Shown here piece after piece: positions 1 through 5,456 of a DNA stretch of 5,456 bases. Made by a program: the position numbers and the translations under genes. The notes under the pieces are model-generated. The model did no database searches. It had not been told where the DNA came from and saw only the letters and a program-made list of their open reading frames with translations. The stretch covers positions 1 to 5,456 of the forward strand of contig JAOZRM010000197.1 of the NCBI GenBank assembly GCA_029940175.1. The letters run 5' to 3'. Numbering within the stretch: position 1 is the stretch's first letter; each line of letters begins with the position of its first letter. This DNA is from Candidatus Sabulitectum sp. GTDB lineage: Bacteria; Fermentibacterota; Fermentibacteria; Fermentibacterales; JCC-6.

Positions 1-359
1 CTTATGTTGTAATTGCTACAATTCTGATTCCCTCTTTCCAGTGGATATCCACTGTTCCGGAGATCAGAGAATACCGGAGACTTGAAGAGGTGTACCGCTC
101 ATTCGAACTGCCAGAGGAAGGCATAACCGCCACGAATGAGCTTCTCATCCCGGGTTTCTGTCTGAACCTGGGTCTGGATGACCCCACTGGCCTTTTTGTC
201 TCTGCGGACAAGGCAGCATGGAGCAATGCATCAGAAGCAGATCTCACAGAGCACGGAGTAACCAGAGTGGTTATTGTCCCCATAGGTGTGTATTTTCCAC
301 TACACACAAAAGCTTGGCTTGAAAACATTCAGAGCATAGAGGTGAATTATTACAGATGA
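1..359 (+). CDS. 3' end of membrane-associated protein, possibly a PMT/ArnT-type glycosyltransferase (partial)
   Basis: The frame is open from base 3 to the TGA at 357-359, giving the last 118 residues of a protein whose start lies left of the window. It opens with a short hydrophobic stretch (YVVIATILIPSF, residues 1-12), which looks like the end of a membrane helix. A charged helix follows (REYRRLEEVYRSF), then a soluble domain of about 85 residues containing TATNELLIPGF and a hydrophobic strand TRVVIVPIG. A last membrane helix followed by a soluble domain with a 'xATNEPxxxGY' type stretch is seen in polytopic sugar transferases of the PMT/ArnT/GT39 kind, so that is my best guess. No catalytic residue is visible and the family call is weak. 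The stop overlaps the rsgA ATG (ATGA at 356-359), which suggests translational coupling. A GTG at 90 is in frame but is internal, because the frame continues upstream without a stop. Confidence 0.6.
   Translation, partial: YVVIATILIPSFQWISTVPEIREYRRLEEVYRSFELPEEGITATNELLIPGFCLNLGLDDPTGLFVSADKAAWSNASEADLTEHGVTRVVIVPIGVYFPLHTKAWLENIQSIEVNYYR
338..345 (+). promoter_or_regulatory. Ribosome binding site of rsgA
   Basis: AGAGGTGA lies inside the end of the upstream gene, 10 bases before the ATG at 356. It is a close match to the anti-Shine-Dalgarno complement. It matters because it marks ATG 356 as the intended start even though that ATG is not in the main rsgA frame. The TGA within this site (343-345) also closes the rsgA frame upstream. 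Confidence 0.7.
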
Positions 360-1263
360 CAAAACAGGAGTAACAAGAATTGCCTCCTCTGGGAAGAGGG
401 GAGTAACTCTGCTTTTTACAGATGGAGAAACGGCGAAGGCCAGAGTATCCAGTAATGTATTCCGCAAATTCAAGAATCCGGTCTGCGGAGATATTGCAAA
501 AACTGTGAACAAACAGGGAGTCTGGTATGTAGAGGAAATTCTTGCCAGAAAGGGATGTCTTGAGCGAACTTCTCCTATTGGAAGACGTCAGGTTCTTGCT
601 GCCAATATTGACCTGGTTGTAGTAGTAGCTTCAATTGCCAGCCCCCCTCTCCGGAGAGGCTTTATCGACAGAGCACTGGCATCAGCAGACTGGAACCATC
701 TCCCTGCGGCTCTCGTTCTTAACAAGATCGACCTGGCAGGAAACAAGGGAGCCGCCAGCCCGGAAGATCTAGAGAATATCTACGGCGAACAGGCTGGATA
801 CACCGTTCTCAAAACAAGCGCGATAACCGGCAGTGGCATGGAAGAGTTCAAGAAGCTTATCCAGGGGAAAACAGTTGCACTGGCAGGAATATCCGCAGCT
901 GGAAAAACATCATTGATCCAGGCAATACATCCAGAGCTGAACCTGCGGATCGGTGCGGTAAATGCAAAAACCACAAAAGGTAAACACACAACGGTTTCAG
1001 CAAGGCTGATCCCTCTGGGCAAAGACACTTTTCTCATGGATACTCCGGGGCTCCGGGCATTTTCAGTGGATCATATCCCCAGAAATGAACTGAAATTCTG
1101 CTTCTCCGAGTTTGATGGTGCAGGTCCGTGCAAATTCAGAGACTGTCTTCATGAGACTGAACCGGGGTGCGCAGTACTGAAAGCAGTACAGCAGGGATCC
1201 ATCGACAGAAAAAGACATGCATCTTATCTGAAGCTGCTCCACGAGGAAAACACCTACTCATAA
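356..1263 (+). CDS. rsgA: Ribosome small-subunit-dependent GTPase RsgA (start in a shifted frame)
   Basis: RsgA is a cytoplasmic GTPase that acts late in 30S subunit maturation. The sequence shows the family's circularly permuted G domain in order: G4 NKID (about residue 123), G5 TSA (154), P-loop GISAAGKTS (178-186), G2 TTKGKHTT (206-213) and G3 DTPG (229-232). A C-terminal zinc-binding knuckle follows, with Cys259, Cys264, His266 and Cys272. An OB-fold-like N-terminal region comes first, ending in the typical AANID junction (83-87). If one base is added to the A run at 361-364, ATG 356 gives 302 residues, a normal length (family about 290-350). As the bases stand, ATG 356 reads only MTKQE and stops at 371-373. 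The main frame has no ATG, GTG or TTG before the GTG at 505, which would delete the OB domain. An ATT at 379 behind AGGAG (366-370) is a poorer alternative start. The P-loop has Ala-Ala where most relatives have Gly-Val. Family identity is certain; the start is not. Confidence 0.93.
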
Positions 1264-1266
1264 GAA

Positions 1267-1300
1267 AACCGCCCGGTATAAAGCCAGGCGGTTCCTTAAA
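1267..1300 (-). terminator. Hairpin terminator between convergent rsgA and argF
   Basis: AACCGCC (1267-1273) pairs with GGCGGTT (1287-1293), 7 bp. An inner GG/CC pair extends the stem after one mismatch, leaving a loop of 7. Read on the minus strand the stem is followed by TTTTCTTA, so it fits best as the argF terminator, 13 or more bases after the argF stop at 1312-1314. On the plus strand the stem starts just after the rsgA stop but is followed by CCTTAAATAAA, which is poorer in T; it may still work weakly in both directions. Confidence 0.75.
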
Positions 1301-1311
1301 TAAACAATCTC

Positions 1312-2253
1312 TTAGCAGATTGAAGCAATCATCATGGCTTTGATGGTATGCTTGCGGTTCTCTGCTTCGTCCCAGACAACAGACCTTGGCCCCTCGATAA
1401 CATCAAAGGTTACCTCTTTGCCCTTTACAGCCGGCAGACAGTGCATGAACAGGCATTCAGGATTACCGGTGGCATCCATCATTTCCTGATTCACCTGATA
1501 TGGTTGAAGCATGGCGATACGCTCTGCTGCTTTGTCTTCCTCGCCCATGGAGGACCATACATCGGTGTAAATAACGTCTGCATCTTTAACAGCTTCAAGA
1601 ACATTATCTGTAATTCTGATCTCGGAACCGCTTTCCTCTGCAAGACCCATTACAGTATCAACAAGATCCTGCTCCGGATGAAGACTCTCAGGTGCAAGTA
1701 TGGTGCAGTTAACTCCCATCATGGCCATTCCGATCATAAGACTGTTGGCCATGTTGTTTCTGCCGTCGCCTGTGTAGACAAAGTTCACTCCCTTGAGTTC
1801 ACCTATGTTCTCTTCAATGGTCATGAGATCCGCAATAATCTGGGTAGGGTGGAACTCATCAGTAAGACCGTTGTAAACAGGCACTCCTGAATACTGATGC
1901 AAAGCCTCAACCATCTCCTGCTTGAAACCGCGAAACATAATGCAGTCAAACATTCTACCAAGAACCCTGGCGGTATCCTCTACAGATTCTTTGACACCAA
2001 GCTGGATATCAGCAGAGCTGAGAAAAACAGGATGTCCCCCTTCTTCTCCGAAAGCAGTTTCAAATGCACAGCGGGTACGGGTGGAACGCTTCTCAAAAAG
2101 CATGGCGAGTGTTTTGCCCTGGAACCTCTGATAGGTCTGAAAGCCAAGTCTCTCCTGCTTCAAATTATGTGAAAGATCAAGAAGGTAACGGAGCTCAGCA
2201 GGGCTGAGATCAAGAAGCGTGAGCAGACTTCTTCCTCTAAGGTTAAAAGCCAT
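1312..2253 (-). CDS. argF: Ornithine carbamoyltransferase
   Basis: This cytoplasmic enzyme joins carbamoyl phosphate to ornithine to form citrulline, a step of arginine synthesis, and can run in reverse in the arginine deiminase pathway. The 313-residue protein has the carbamoyl-phosphate loop STRTR (57-61), HPTQ (135-138), the ornithine-side Asp231 followed by SMGEE (235-239), and the HCLP motif with the active-site Cys (271-274). It ends with the usual AENRxHTIKA helix. Its start, MAFNLRGRS, and the TDEFHPTQ stretch resemble the E. coli ArgI/catabolic ArcB branch. The segment after HCLP is about 20 residues shorter than in that branch and reads like the compact anabolic enzymes. The residue before SMG is Ser instead of the common Val. 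The start is set by AGAGGAG at 2261-2267, 7 bases upstream. No arcA or arcC is visible, so the anabolic role is preferred; the gene symbol could be argF, argI or arcB. Confidence 0.93.
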   Translation of the reverse strand: MAFNLRGRSLLTLLDLSPAELRYLLDLSHNLKQERLGFQTYQRFQGKTLAMLFEKRSTRTRCAFETAFGEEGGHPVFLSSADIQLGVKESVEDTARVLGRMFDCIMFRGFKQEMVEALHQYSGVPVYNGLTDEFHPTQIIADLMTIEENIGELKGVNFVYTGDGRNNMANSLMIGMAMMGVNCTILAPESLHPEQDLVDTVMGLAEESGSEIRITDNVLEAVKDADVIYTDVWSSMGEEDKAAERIAMLQPYQVNQEMMDATGNPECLFMHCLPAVKGKEVTFDVIEGPRSVVWDEAENRKHTIKAMMIASIC

Positions 2254-2299
2254 TACGGACTCCTCTCAAATGAGTTGTTGAATGATCGGGTACCGCCGG

Positions 2300-2327
2300 A
2301 AGATAGCAGTTTAAAACTCACCGTCAA
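2300..2327 (-). promoter_or_regulatory. Candidate sigma70-type promoter for argF
   Basis: On the minus strand, TTGACG (2322-2327) is followed after 16 bases by TATCTT (2300-2305). A TG one base before the -10 box gives it extended -10 character. Transcription would begin near 2293, leaving a leader of about 40 bases before the argF ATG. No convincing ArgR box was found around it. The call rests only on the match to consensus. Confidence 0.5.
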
Positions 2328-2354
2328 TGAAGAGCGTAAACTCAACAAGAAATC

Positions 2355-3164
2355 CTACAAGGCATTCCATATCATGGAGAATCCCAGATCTGCCTTGCTG
2401 GCGCAACAAAGATCGTTTGTAAGCACAGTAACACCATATCTGGAGCCATCGGGCTTTGAGATAATGAAATTCAAACATCTTGTGCTTCCACCATCGCTGA
2501 CCCAGCCGTAAACAACATTGGAGGATTCAAGAGCTATCTCCAGTTCGCCGGAGAGTGGCGGATTAGTGGTCATTCTTCTCACAGAAGTTTTGTTTAGACC
2601 ATCGGAAACAATCTCAATGAAATCAAGACAATCGCTGACTGTGGTATAGCTTGCTGCAACTTCAGGAGCGCCTTCCCAATCAAGAGAGACTCCCTCAAAT
2701 CGGGTAGTTGTGTGACCGGATGATGACAACCAGCTCTCAACGTGTTCGATTCCACCCATGTAGTAAACAATTGACTGTGTAGCTTCACGGGAGCCCTGCT
2801 GCCCGCGTCTTGCTACCTGCCAGAGCTGCTCTCCTCTTGAAACAAGGGAATCCAGAGCAAATGCTCCTGAATTGTGCCTGGCAACACTAACCGCGGCGTT
2901 AACAATATCCGGAGTATCCATGTAGAAACGACGGCGTTCATTCCTGGTCAGACGCTCTCCTGTTCCCAGGTCAACCACACCTACACCGAATACAGCTCCG
3001 GGAAGGGCAACAACATTATCCATAACACTGCCCAGATTCGAGGGCAGTCCACCTGAAGTTTCTGTTGTAACAGTTTCCGGGTTAAGAAGCATGGGAGGAA
3101 GACCTCCGGTCTTCAAGGCGGAACCCGGAGCCGCCAGGATGATACTCATAAATATAGCGATCAT
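2355..3164 (-). CDS. Exported class A beta-lactamase-fold protein, probably catalytically inactive
   Basis: This 269-residue protein begins with a short hydrophobic segment ending in Ala-Pro-Gly-Ser-Ala (residues 1-16), probably a signal peptide although it lacks an N-terminal Lys or Arg. The rest follows the class A serine beta-lactamase / penicillin-recognising hydrolase pattern: strand GVGVVDLGTGERL (60-72), the region after RFY that normally carries SxxK, the helix YYMGGIEHVESWL (134-146), SLDWEGAPE (160-168), and a late strand pair with KPDGSRYGVTVLTND (237-251). The catalytic positions appear lost. The SxxK site reads T84-P-D-I87, the SDN loop reads SRE (125-127), and the KTG strand reads YGWVSDG (219-225). 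It is therefore more likely a binding or structural pseudoenzyme than a resistance enzyme. The start is fixed by GGAGGA at 3173-3178 and an in-frame TAA just upstream. No separate promoter was seen, so it probably depends on read-through past the terminator at 3210-3234. Fold assignment is by pattern recognition only. Confidence 0.72.
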   Translation of the reverse strand: MIAIFMSIILAAPGSALKTGGLPPMLLNPETVTTETSGGLPSNLGSVMDNVVALPGAVFGVGVVDLGTGERLTRNERRRFYMDTPDIVNAAVSVARHNSGAFALDSLVSRGEQLWQVARRGQQGSREATQSIVYYMGGIEHVESWLSSSGHTTTRFEGVSLDWEGAPEVAASYTTVSDCLDFIEIVSDGLNKTSVRRMTTNPPLSGELEIALESSNVVYGWVSDGGSTRCLNFIISKPDGSRYGVTVLTNDLCCASKADLGFSMIWNAL

Positions 3165-3172
3165 GTATTACT

Positions 3173-3179
3173 TCCTCCT
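3173..3179 (-). promoter_or_regulatory. Ribosome binding site of the beta-lactamase-fold gene
   Basis: AGGAGGA (minus strand) lies 8 bases before the ATG at 3162-3164. A TAA codon in frame directly upstream rules out an earlier start. The same AGGAGG sequence also occurs in the 5' arm of the preceding terminator, so the terminator's CCTCCT arm could in principle pair with this site. Confidence 0.75.
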
Positions 3180-3199
3180 GATCAAGAAATTCTTCAGCA

Positions 3200-3236
3200 G
3201 ACAAAGAAAGGGGAGGAGGACAAGCCTCCTCCCCCA
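3200..3236 (-). terminator. Strong rho-independent terminator after the Fn3 lipoprotein gene
   Basis: GGGGAGGAGG (3210-3219) pairs perfectly over 10 bp with CCTCCTCCCC (3225-3234) around a 5-base loop (3220-3224). On the minus strand the stem is followed by TTTCTTTGTC. It begins about 18 bases past the lipoprotein stop codon at 3252-3254. It lies between that gene and the next gene on the same strand, so it should lower expression of the beta-lactamase-fold gene. Confidence 0.85.
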
Positions 3237-3251
3237 AAAAACAAGTTCGGC

Positions 3252-4064
3252 CTAGTTGGCGTTGCTTGTGAAAACAGTAAGATTTGCAGCCTTAGGCTGG
3301 TACTCGTACTTGAAACTCACAATTGTACCGTTTGCAGTTTCATCAGGGGTTACACTGAGACCGTACATCTTTGCATATGCATTTCCGTCGCTGTATGGAA
3401 GCTTAACAAAGACAACACTGTCTGAAGTGTAAAGAATGTAACTGTTGCTGATCCATGTACCTGGGTCGCAGCTACCGTAAGTGGAACCCGGCTCCTGGAA
3501 GTAACAAGTGTTACCATTTCCAAATGCACCGAAGCTACCGCTGTACAGCCATACATCGTCATCGCCCTTGCTCTCGTCGTAAGCATAGAGATCCTGAGCA
3601 AATGATGTGGAAGCTGCGCTTCCAGTCTGTCCTGCAGTTGCTCCAAAGATGAAACCACTTGGCTTGTCAGCAGCGGAGTAGTTGTCATAGATGGTGTAAG
3701 TTACGTTAACAACGTTAGGCATGGTGCTAACTTCGTTGGAGTAGTTCTCTGAGTAGTTGGTCTCTTTGTAGGCTCTCACAGCGTATGTACCAGCGTTTGT
3801 GGCATTGTGAGTGTAGGTTTCGGTAGTAGTTTCACCAAGAACAGTCCATGAACCTGTTGCGTCAGCCTTGAAATAAACCTGGTAGCCATCTTTTTCATCA
3901 GAAACAGCAGCCCAGGTAAGAACAATTGTTCTTCCAGCTGTAGTTGCATCAAACTCAAGGCCTGTTACAGTTGTAAGAGTTCCACCAGGCTCAGTTGTAT
4001 CACCGGCACAACCAGCAAGAGCAGCAATCAACACTGCAACTAGAATTAAACTAAGTTTCTTCAT
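3252..4064 (-). CDS. Fibronectin type III domain lipoprotein with unassigned C-terminal beta domain
   Basis: This 270-residue protein has a lipoprotein signal: MKK, a hydrophobic core, and a lipobox Leu-Ala-Gly-Cys with the modified Cys at 19. Residue +2 is Ala, not Asp, which under the usual Lol rule favours the outer membrane. Residues about 33-115 match a fibronectin type III domain: TVTGLEF, the core Trp in VLTWAAV (48-54), GYQVYFK (60-66) and GTYAVRAY (92-99). Residues 118-270 form a second, Tyr/Ser/Gly-rich and probably all-beta domain. It has two Cys (187, 199) that could pair, and a closing KMYGLSV...GTIVSFKYEYQ pattern like the terminal strands of other small surface lipoproteins. 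I cannot name that domain. ATG 4062-4064 is chosen because GAGGA (4071-4075) lies 6 bases away; the TTG one codon upstream would be only 3 bases from it. The gene has its own promoter and terminator, so it is probably a single-gene unit and possibly well expressed. The ligand or role is unknown. Confidence 0.85.
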   Translation of the reverse strand: MKKLSLILVAVLIAALAGCAGDTTEPGGTLTTVTGLEFDATTAGRTIVLTWAAVSDEKDGYQVYFKADATGSWTVLGETTTETYTHNATNAGTYAVRAYKETNYSENYSNEVSTMPNVVNVTYTIYDNYSAADKPSGFIFGATAGQTGSAASTSFAQDLYAYDESKGDDDVWLYSGSFGAFGNGNTCYFQEPGSTYGSCDPGTWISNSYILYTSDSVVFVKLPYSDGNAYAKMYGLSVTPDETANGTIVSFKYEYQPKAANLTVFTSNAN

Positions 4065-4120
4065 CAATCTTCCTCACTTTCATTTTTCTGTTAACGAAGA
4101 GTCACGCCCTCCGACTACGG

Positions 4121-4149
4121 AAAATAGCCACATTAGCAAATGGTGTCAA
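4121..4149 (-). promoter_or_regulatory. Strong sigma70-type promoter of the lipoprotein gene
   Basis: On the minus strand a perfect TTGACA (4144-4149) is followed after the ideal 17 bases by TATTTT (4121-4126), a 4-of-6 match to the -10 consensus. Transcription should begin near 4114, giving a leader of about 50 bases before ATG 4064. The -35 box lies only 22 bases after the stop codon of the upstream repeat-protein gene. No hairpin terminator is visible in that gap, so read-through from upstream is also possible. Confidence 0.7.
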
Positions 4150-4171
4150 ACCCTGCGGAATAATGATACTC

Positions 4172-5456
4172 TCACTCTTCAGTAGTTATTCCCTCCATAG
4201 ATTTCCAGGCTGCAGATCTCACGGCAAGGGAAGAATCTTTAAGAAGAGTTTGAAGAATATCCAGCGCAGGTTCATTAAATTCCCCAAGAGAAACTGCAGT
4301 CTGTCTTCTGACCCGTTCCTCTTCCGAAGAAGAAAAAGGAATAATAAGAGGGAGCGATTCCTGGTTGCCTATATCTCCCAGGGTTCTTATCAGTGTAATA
4401 ACCATCCCGGTGGAAAGAGAATCATTCAGCATTGTCTCCAGGTAAGGGCGGGCTTCTTCTCCGCCAACCTCACCCAGCCACTGGATCAGATTCCCCTGGT
4501 TTCTTTTTTCTGTTTCAGATGAAAGAATTTCAAGCATCTCCTGTACCGCATAGTCACTGTTCTCAAGAAAAGCGGCCTTTATCGCCCGGTGCTCCAGTCC
4601 ATCCCACGAACCGAGATGCTCATTCAGAATGTAGTCAACCGCACTTCTGCCCCTTGAACCAAGCTCTTCCCTGTGGGCAAGAACCCTCTCTCTGTTCCCG
4701 GACACTCCCCACTCTGACGCCACAGTAAACAGCGAATCTAAATCAAGAGACCCCGGATCACCGATCTCCTCTATCTCATCTGCTGGGATTGGTGAAACTC
4801 CCTGCAGATCCAGACCTGCGGAATACTCTCTGTTCCATCCGGAAGAATCGGCACCTTCACCAAGGTAGAAATCGCGGTCTGCAAGATCGAGAAAAAGACC
4901 GGATCCGGAAGAGCCTCTTGCCCATCTGGCCTGGCCCTGTCCCATTCCGCGCACTGCATACAGATCCGAGCCGGAGCAATCAACAAAAACTGCAGCAGAG
5001 TTTGTGAGGGCAAGCCCCTGTCCTCCGTCAGTGGCGAAATAGTCGTCTCCTTCCATATCAAGAAGAAAACCTGTTGAAAGATCATGGGCACTGCCCTGAG
5101 CCGGGCCGTTTCGACTTACATACTGATCGTCTCCACCCAGGTCTGCGAGTATTCCTGCAGCAAGATGAATTCCGGCTCCCTGACTGTACTGTGCTGATGA
5201 ATACGTGTCCTGACCACCGGCATCAAGCAGAATTCCAAGGGAATAGTAGTAGGCACTGCCCTGACCAAACACCTCAGCTCTGTATGTGTCATTGCCACTT
5301 CCAAGATCGACTAGAGTTCCGATACCACCGGCGCAGAAAGGTCGAAGACCGATACCGAATCCCTGGGACATTGCAATATTATCACGGGGAAGCAGAGGTT
5401 CATGGGCGTATGTAAATCCAGCCAGATATGTGTCATTCCCGCTGCAGTCAACAAGT
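4172..5456 (-). CDS. Solenoid repeat (D-x-x-G-x-D-x-Y...Q-G) protein with C-terminal HEAT-like repeats (partial)
   Basis: The frame is open from the right edge to the TGA at 4172-4174, so 427 residues are seen and the N-terminus is missing. An ATG at 5369-5371 is in frame but internal, since the same repeat pattern continues upstream of it. Residues 1 to about 219 hold about seven copies of a 26-31-residue unit, with consensus G-x-L-x-D-x-G-G-x-D-x-Y, then about 7-10 residues, then Q-G. The Asp opening each unit recurs at residues 3, 50, 78, 105, 133, 159 and 190. The last copies decay (LADRDFY, no Q-G). Repeats of this size rich in Gly and Asp fit a beta-solenoid, possibly binding calcium at the Asp cluster. 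After a Pro/Glu/Asp-rich linker (about 220-240), residues 240-427 are helical and HEAT-like: WLGEVGGEEARPYLETML, TLGDIGNQESLPLII and TAVSLGEFNEPALDIL are the clearest units. This suggests a binding scaffold, probably exported. I do not recognise a named family. Confidence 0.8.
   Translation of the reverse strand, partial: LVDCSGNDTYLAGFTYAHEPLLPRDNIAMSQGFGIGLRPFCAGGIGTLVDLGSGNDTYRAEVFGQGSAYYYSLGILLDAGGQDTYSSAQYSQGAGIHLAAGILADLGGDDQYVSRNGPAQGSAHDLSTGFLLDMEGDDYFATDGGQGLALTNSAAVFVDCSGSDLYAVRGMGQGQARWARGSSGSGLFLDLADRDFYLGEGADSSGWNREYSAGLDLQGVSPIPADEIEEIGDPGSLDLDSLFTVASEWGVSGNRERVLAHREELGSRGRSAVDYILNEHLGSWDGLEHRAIKAAFLENSDYAVQEMLEILSSETEKRNQGNLIQWLGEVGGEEARPYLETMLNDSLSTGMVITLIRTLGDIGNQESLPLIIPFSSSEEERVRRQTAVSLGEFNEPALDILQTLLKDSSLAVRSAAWKSMEGITTEE
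4799..5456 (-). repeat. Array of about seven coding repeats, 78-93 bp each
   Basis: The array encodes units that each begin near LxDxxGxDxY and carry Q-G about 14-15 residues after the first Asp. Distances between successive opening Asp residues after the first unit are 28, 27, 28, 26 and 31 residues. The first visible unit is longer (47 residues) because of an insertion around HEPLLPRDNI. The copies differ clearly at the DNA level, so this is an old protein repeat and not a recent tandem duplication. The array continues past the right edge. Confidence 0.8.

Noticed and set aside
505..1263. rsgA starting at the GTG at 505
   Set aside because: This start would remove the OB-fold region; the same frame upstream (from about 364) encodes residues matching the RsgA N-terminus.
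1348..1890. Long open frame on the plus strand antisense to argF
   Set aside because: It has no family resemblance and no ribosome binding site, and lies wholly inside the clearly coding argF on the other strand.
2264..2290. ArgR operator upstream of argF
   Set aside because: CTCAAATGAG and the nearby TGAATGATC do not form a convincing 18-base ARG box.
2254..2354. Terminator after the beta-lactamase-fold gene
   Set aside because: No stem of more than a few base pairs followed by a T run was found on the minus strand in this gap.
4065..4067. TTG as start of the lipoprotein gene
   Set aside because: It is only 3 bases from the ribosome binding site, while the ATG directly after it has a 6-base spacing and gives a normal MKK signal peptide.
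4163..5415. Several plus-strand open frames opposite the repeat-protein gene
   Set aside because: They are shadows of a repetitive coding sequence and have no plausible domains or start signals.
4799..5456. CRISPR array or recent DNA tandem repeat
   Set aside because: The repeats are conserved only at the protein level, vary in length and have no fixed DNA repeat with unique spacers.

Overview
The window looks like ordinary chromosome from a mid-GC, probably diderm (Gram-negative-type) bacterium. The signs are a lipobox lipoprotein with no Asp after the Cys, other probably exported proteins, clear AGGAGG-type ribosome binding sites and sigma70-like promoters. No rRNA, tRNA, CRISPR array or mobile element was seen. 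The mix of Fn3 lipoprotein and HEAT/solenoid repeat protein is common in uncultured lineages around the FCB group, but that placement is a guess.

Layout. Bases 1-359 (+) hold the 3' end of a membrane-associated gene, possibly a glycosyltransferase of the PMT/ArnT type. It overlaps by ATGA a complete rsgA (356-1263, +), the circularly permuted ribosome-assembly GTPase. The rsgA reading frame is one base out of register with its own well-placed ATG and ribosome binding site, so there is a frameshift or a missing base near 361-364. A hairpin at 1267-1293 separates rsgA from the convergent argF (1312-2253, -), ornithine carbamoyltransferase of arginine metabolism, which has its own candidate promoter at 2300-2327.

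Upstream of argF, on the same minus strand, lie three genes for probable envelope or secreted proteins. In transcription order they are: a large protein entering from the right edge (4172-5456), with about seven copies of a 26-31-residue D-x-x-G-x-D-x-Y...Q-G repeat followed by HEAT-like helical repeats; an Fn3-domain lipoprotein (3252-4064) with a strong promoter at 4121-4149 and a strong terminator at 3210-3234; and a class A beta-lactamase-fold protein (2355-3164) that appears to have lost its catalytic residues.

How they work together. rsgA and argF are housekeeping genes with no evident link to the surface genes. The three surface genes could share a location in the envelope, but nothing in the sequence proves a common function. 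The least described items are the solenoid/HEAT fusion, the pseudo-beta-lactamase and the rsgA start.
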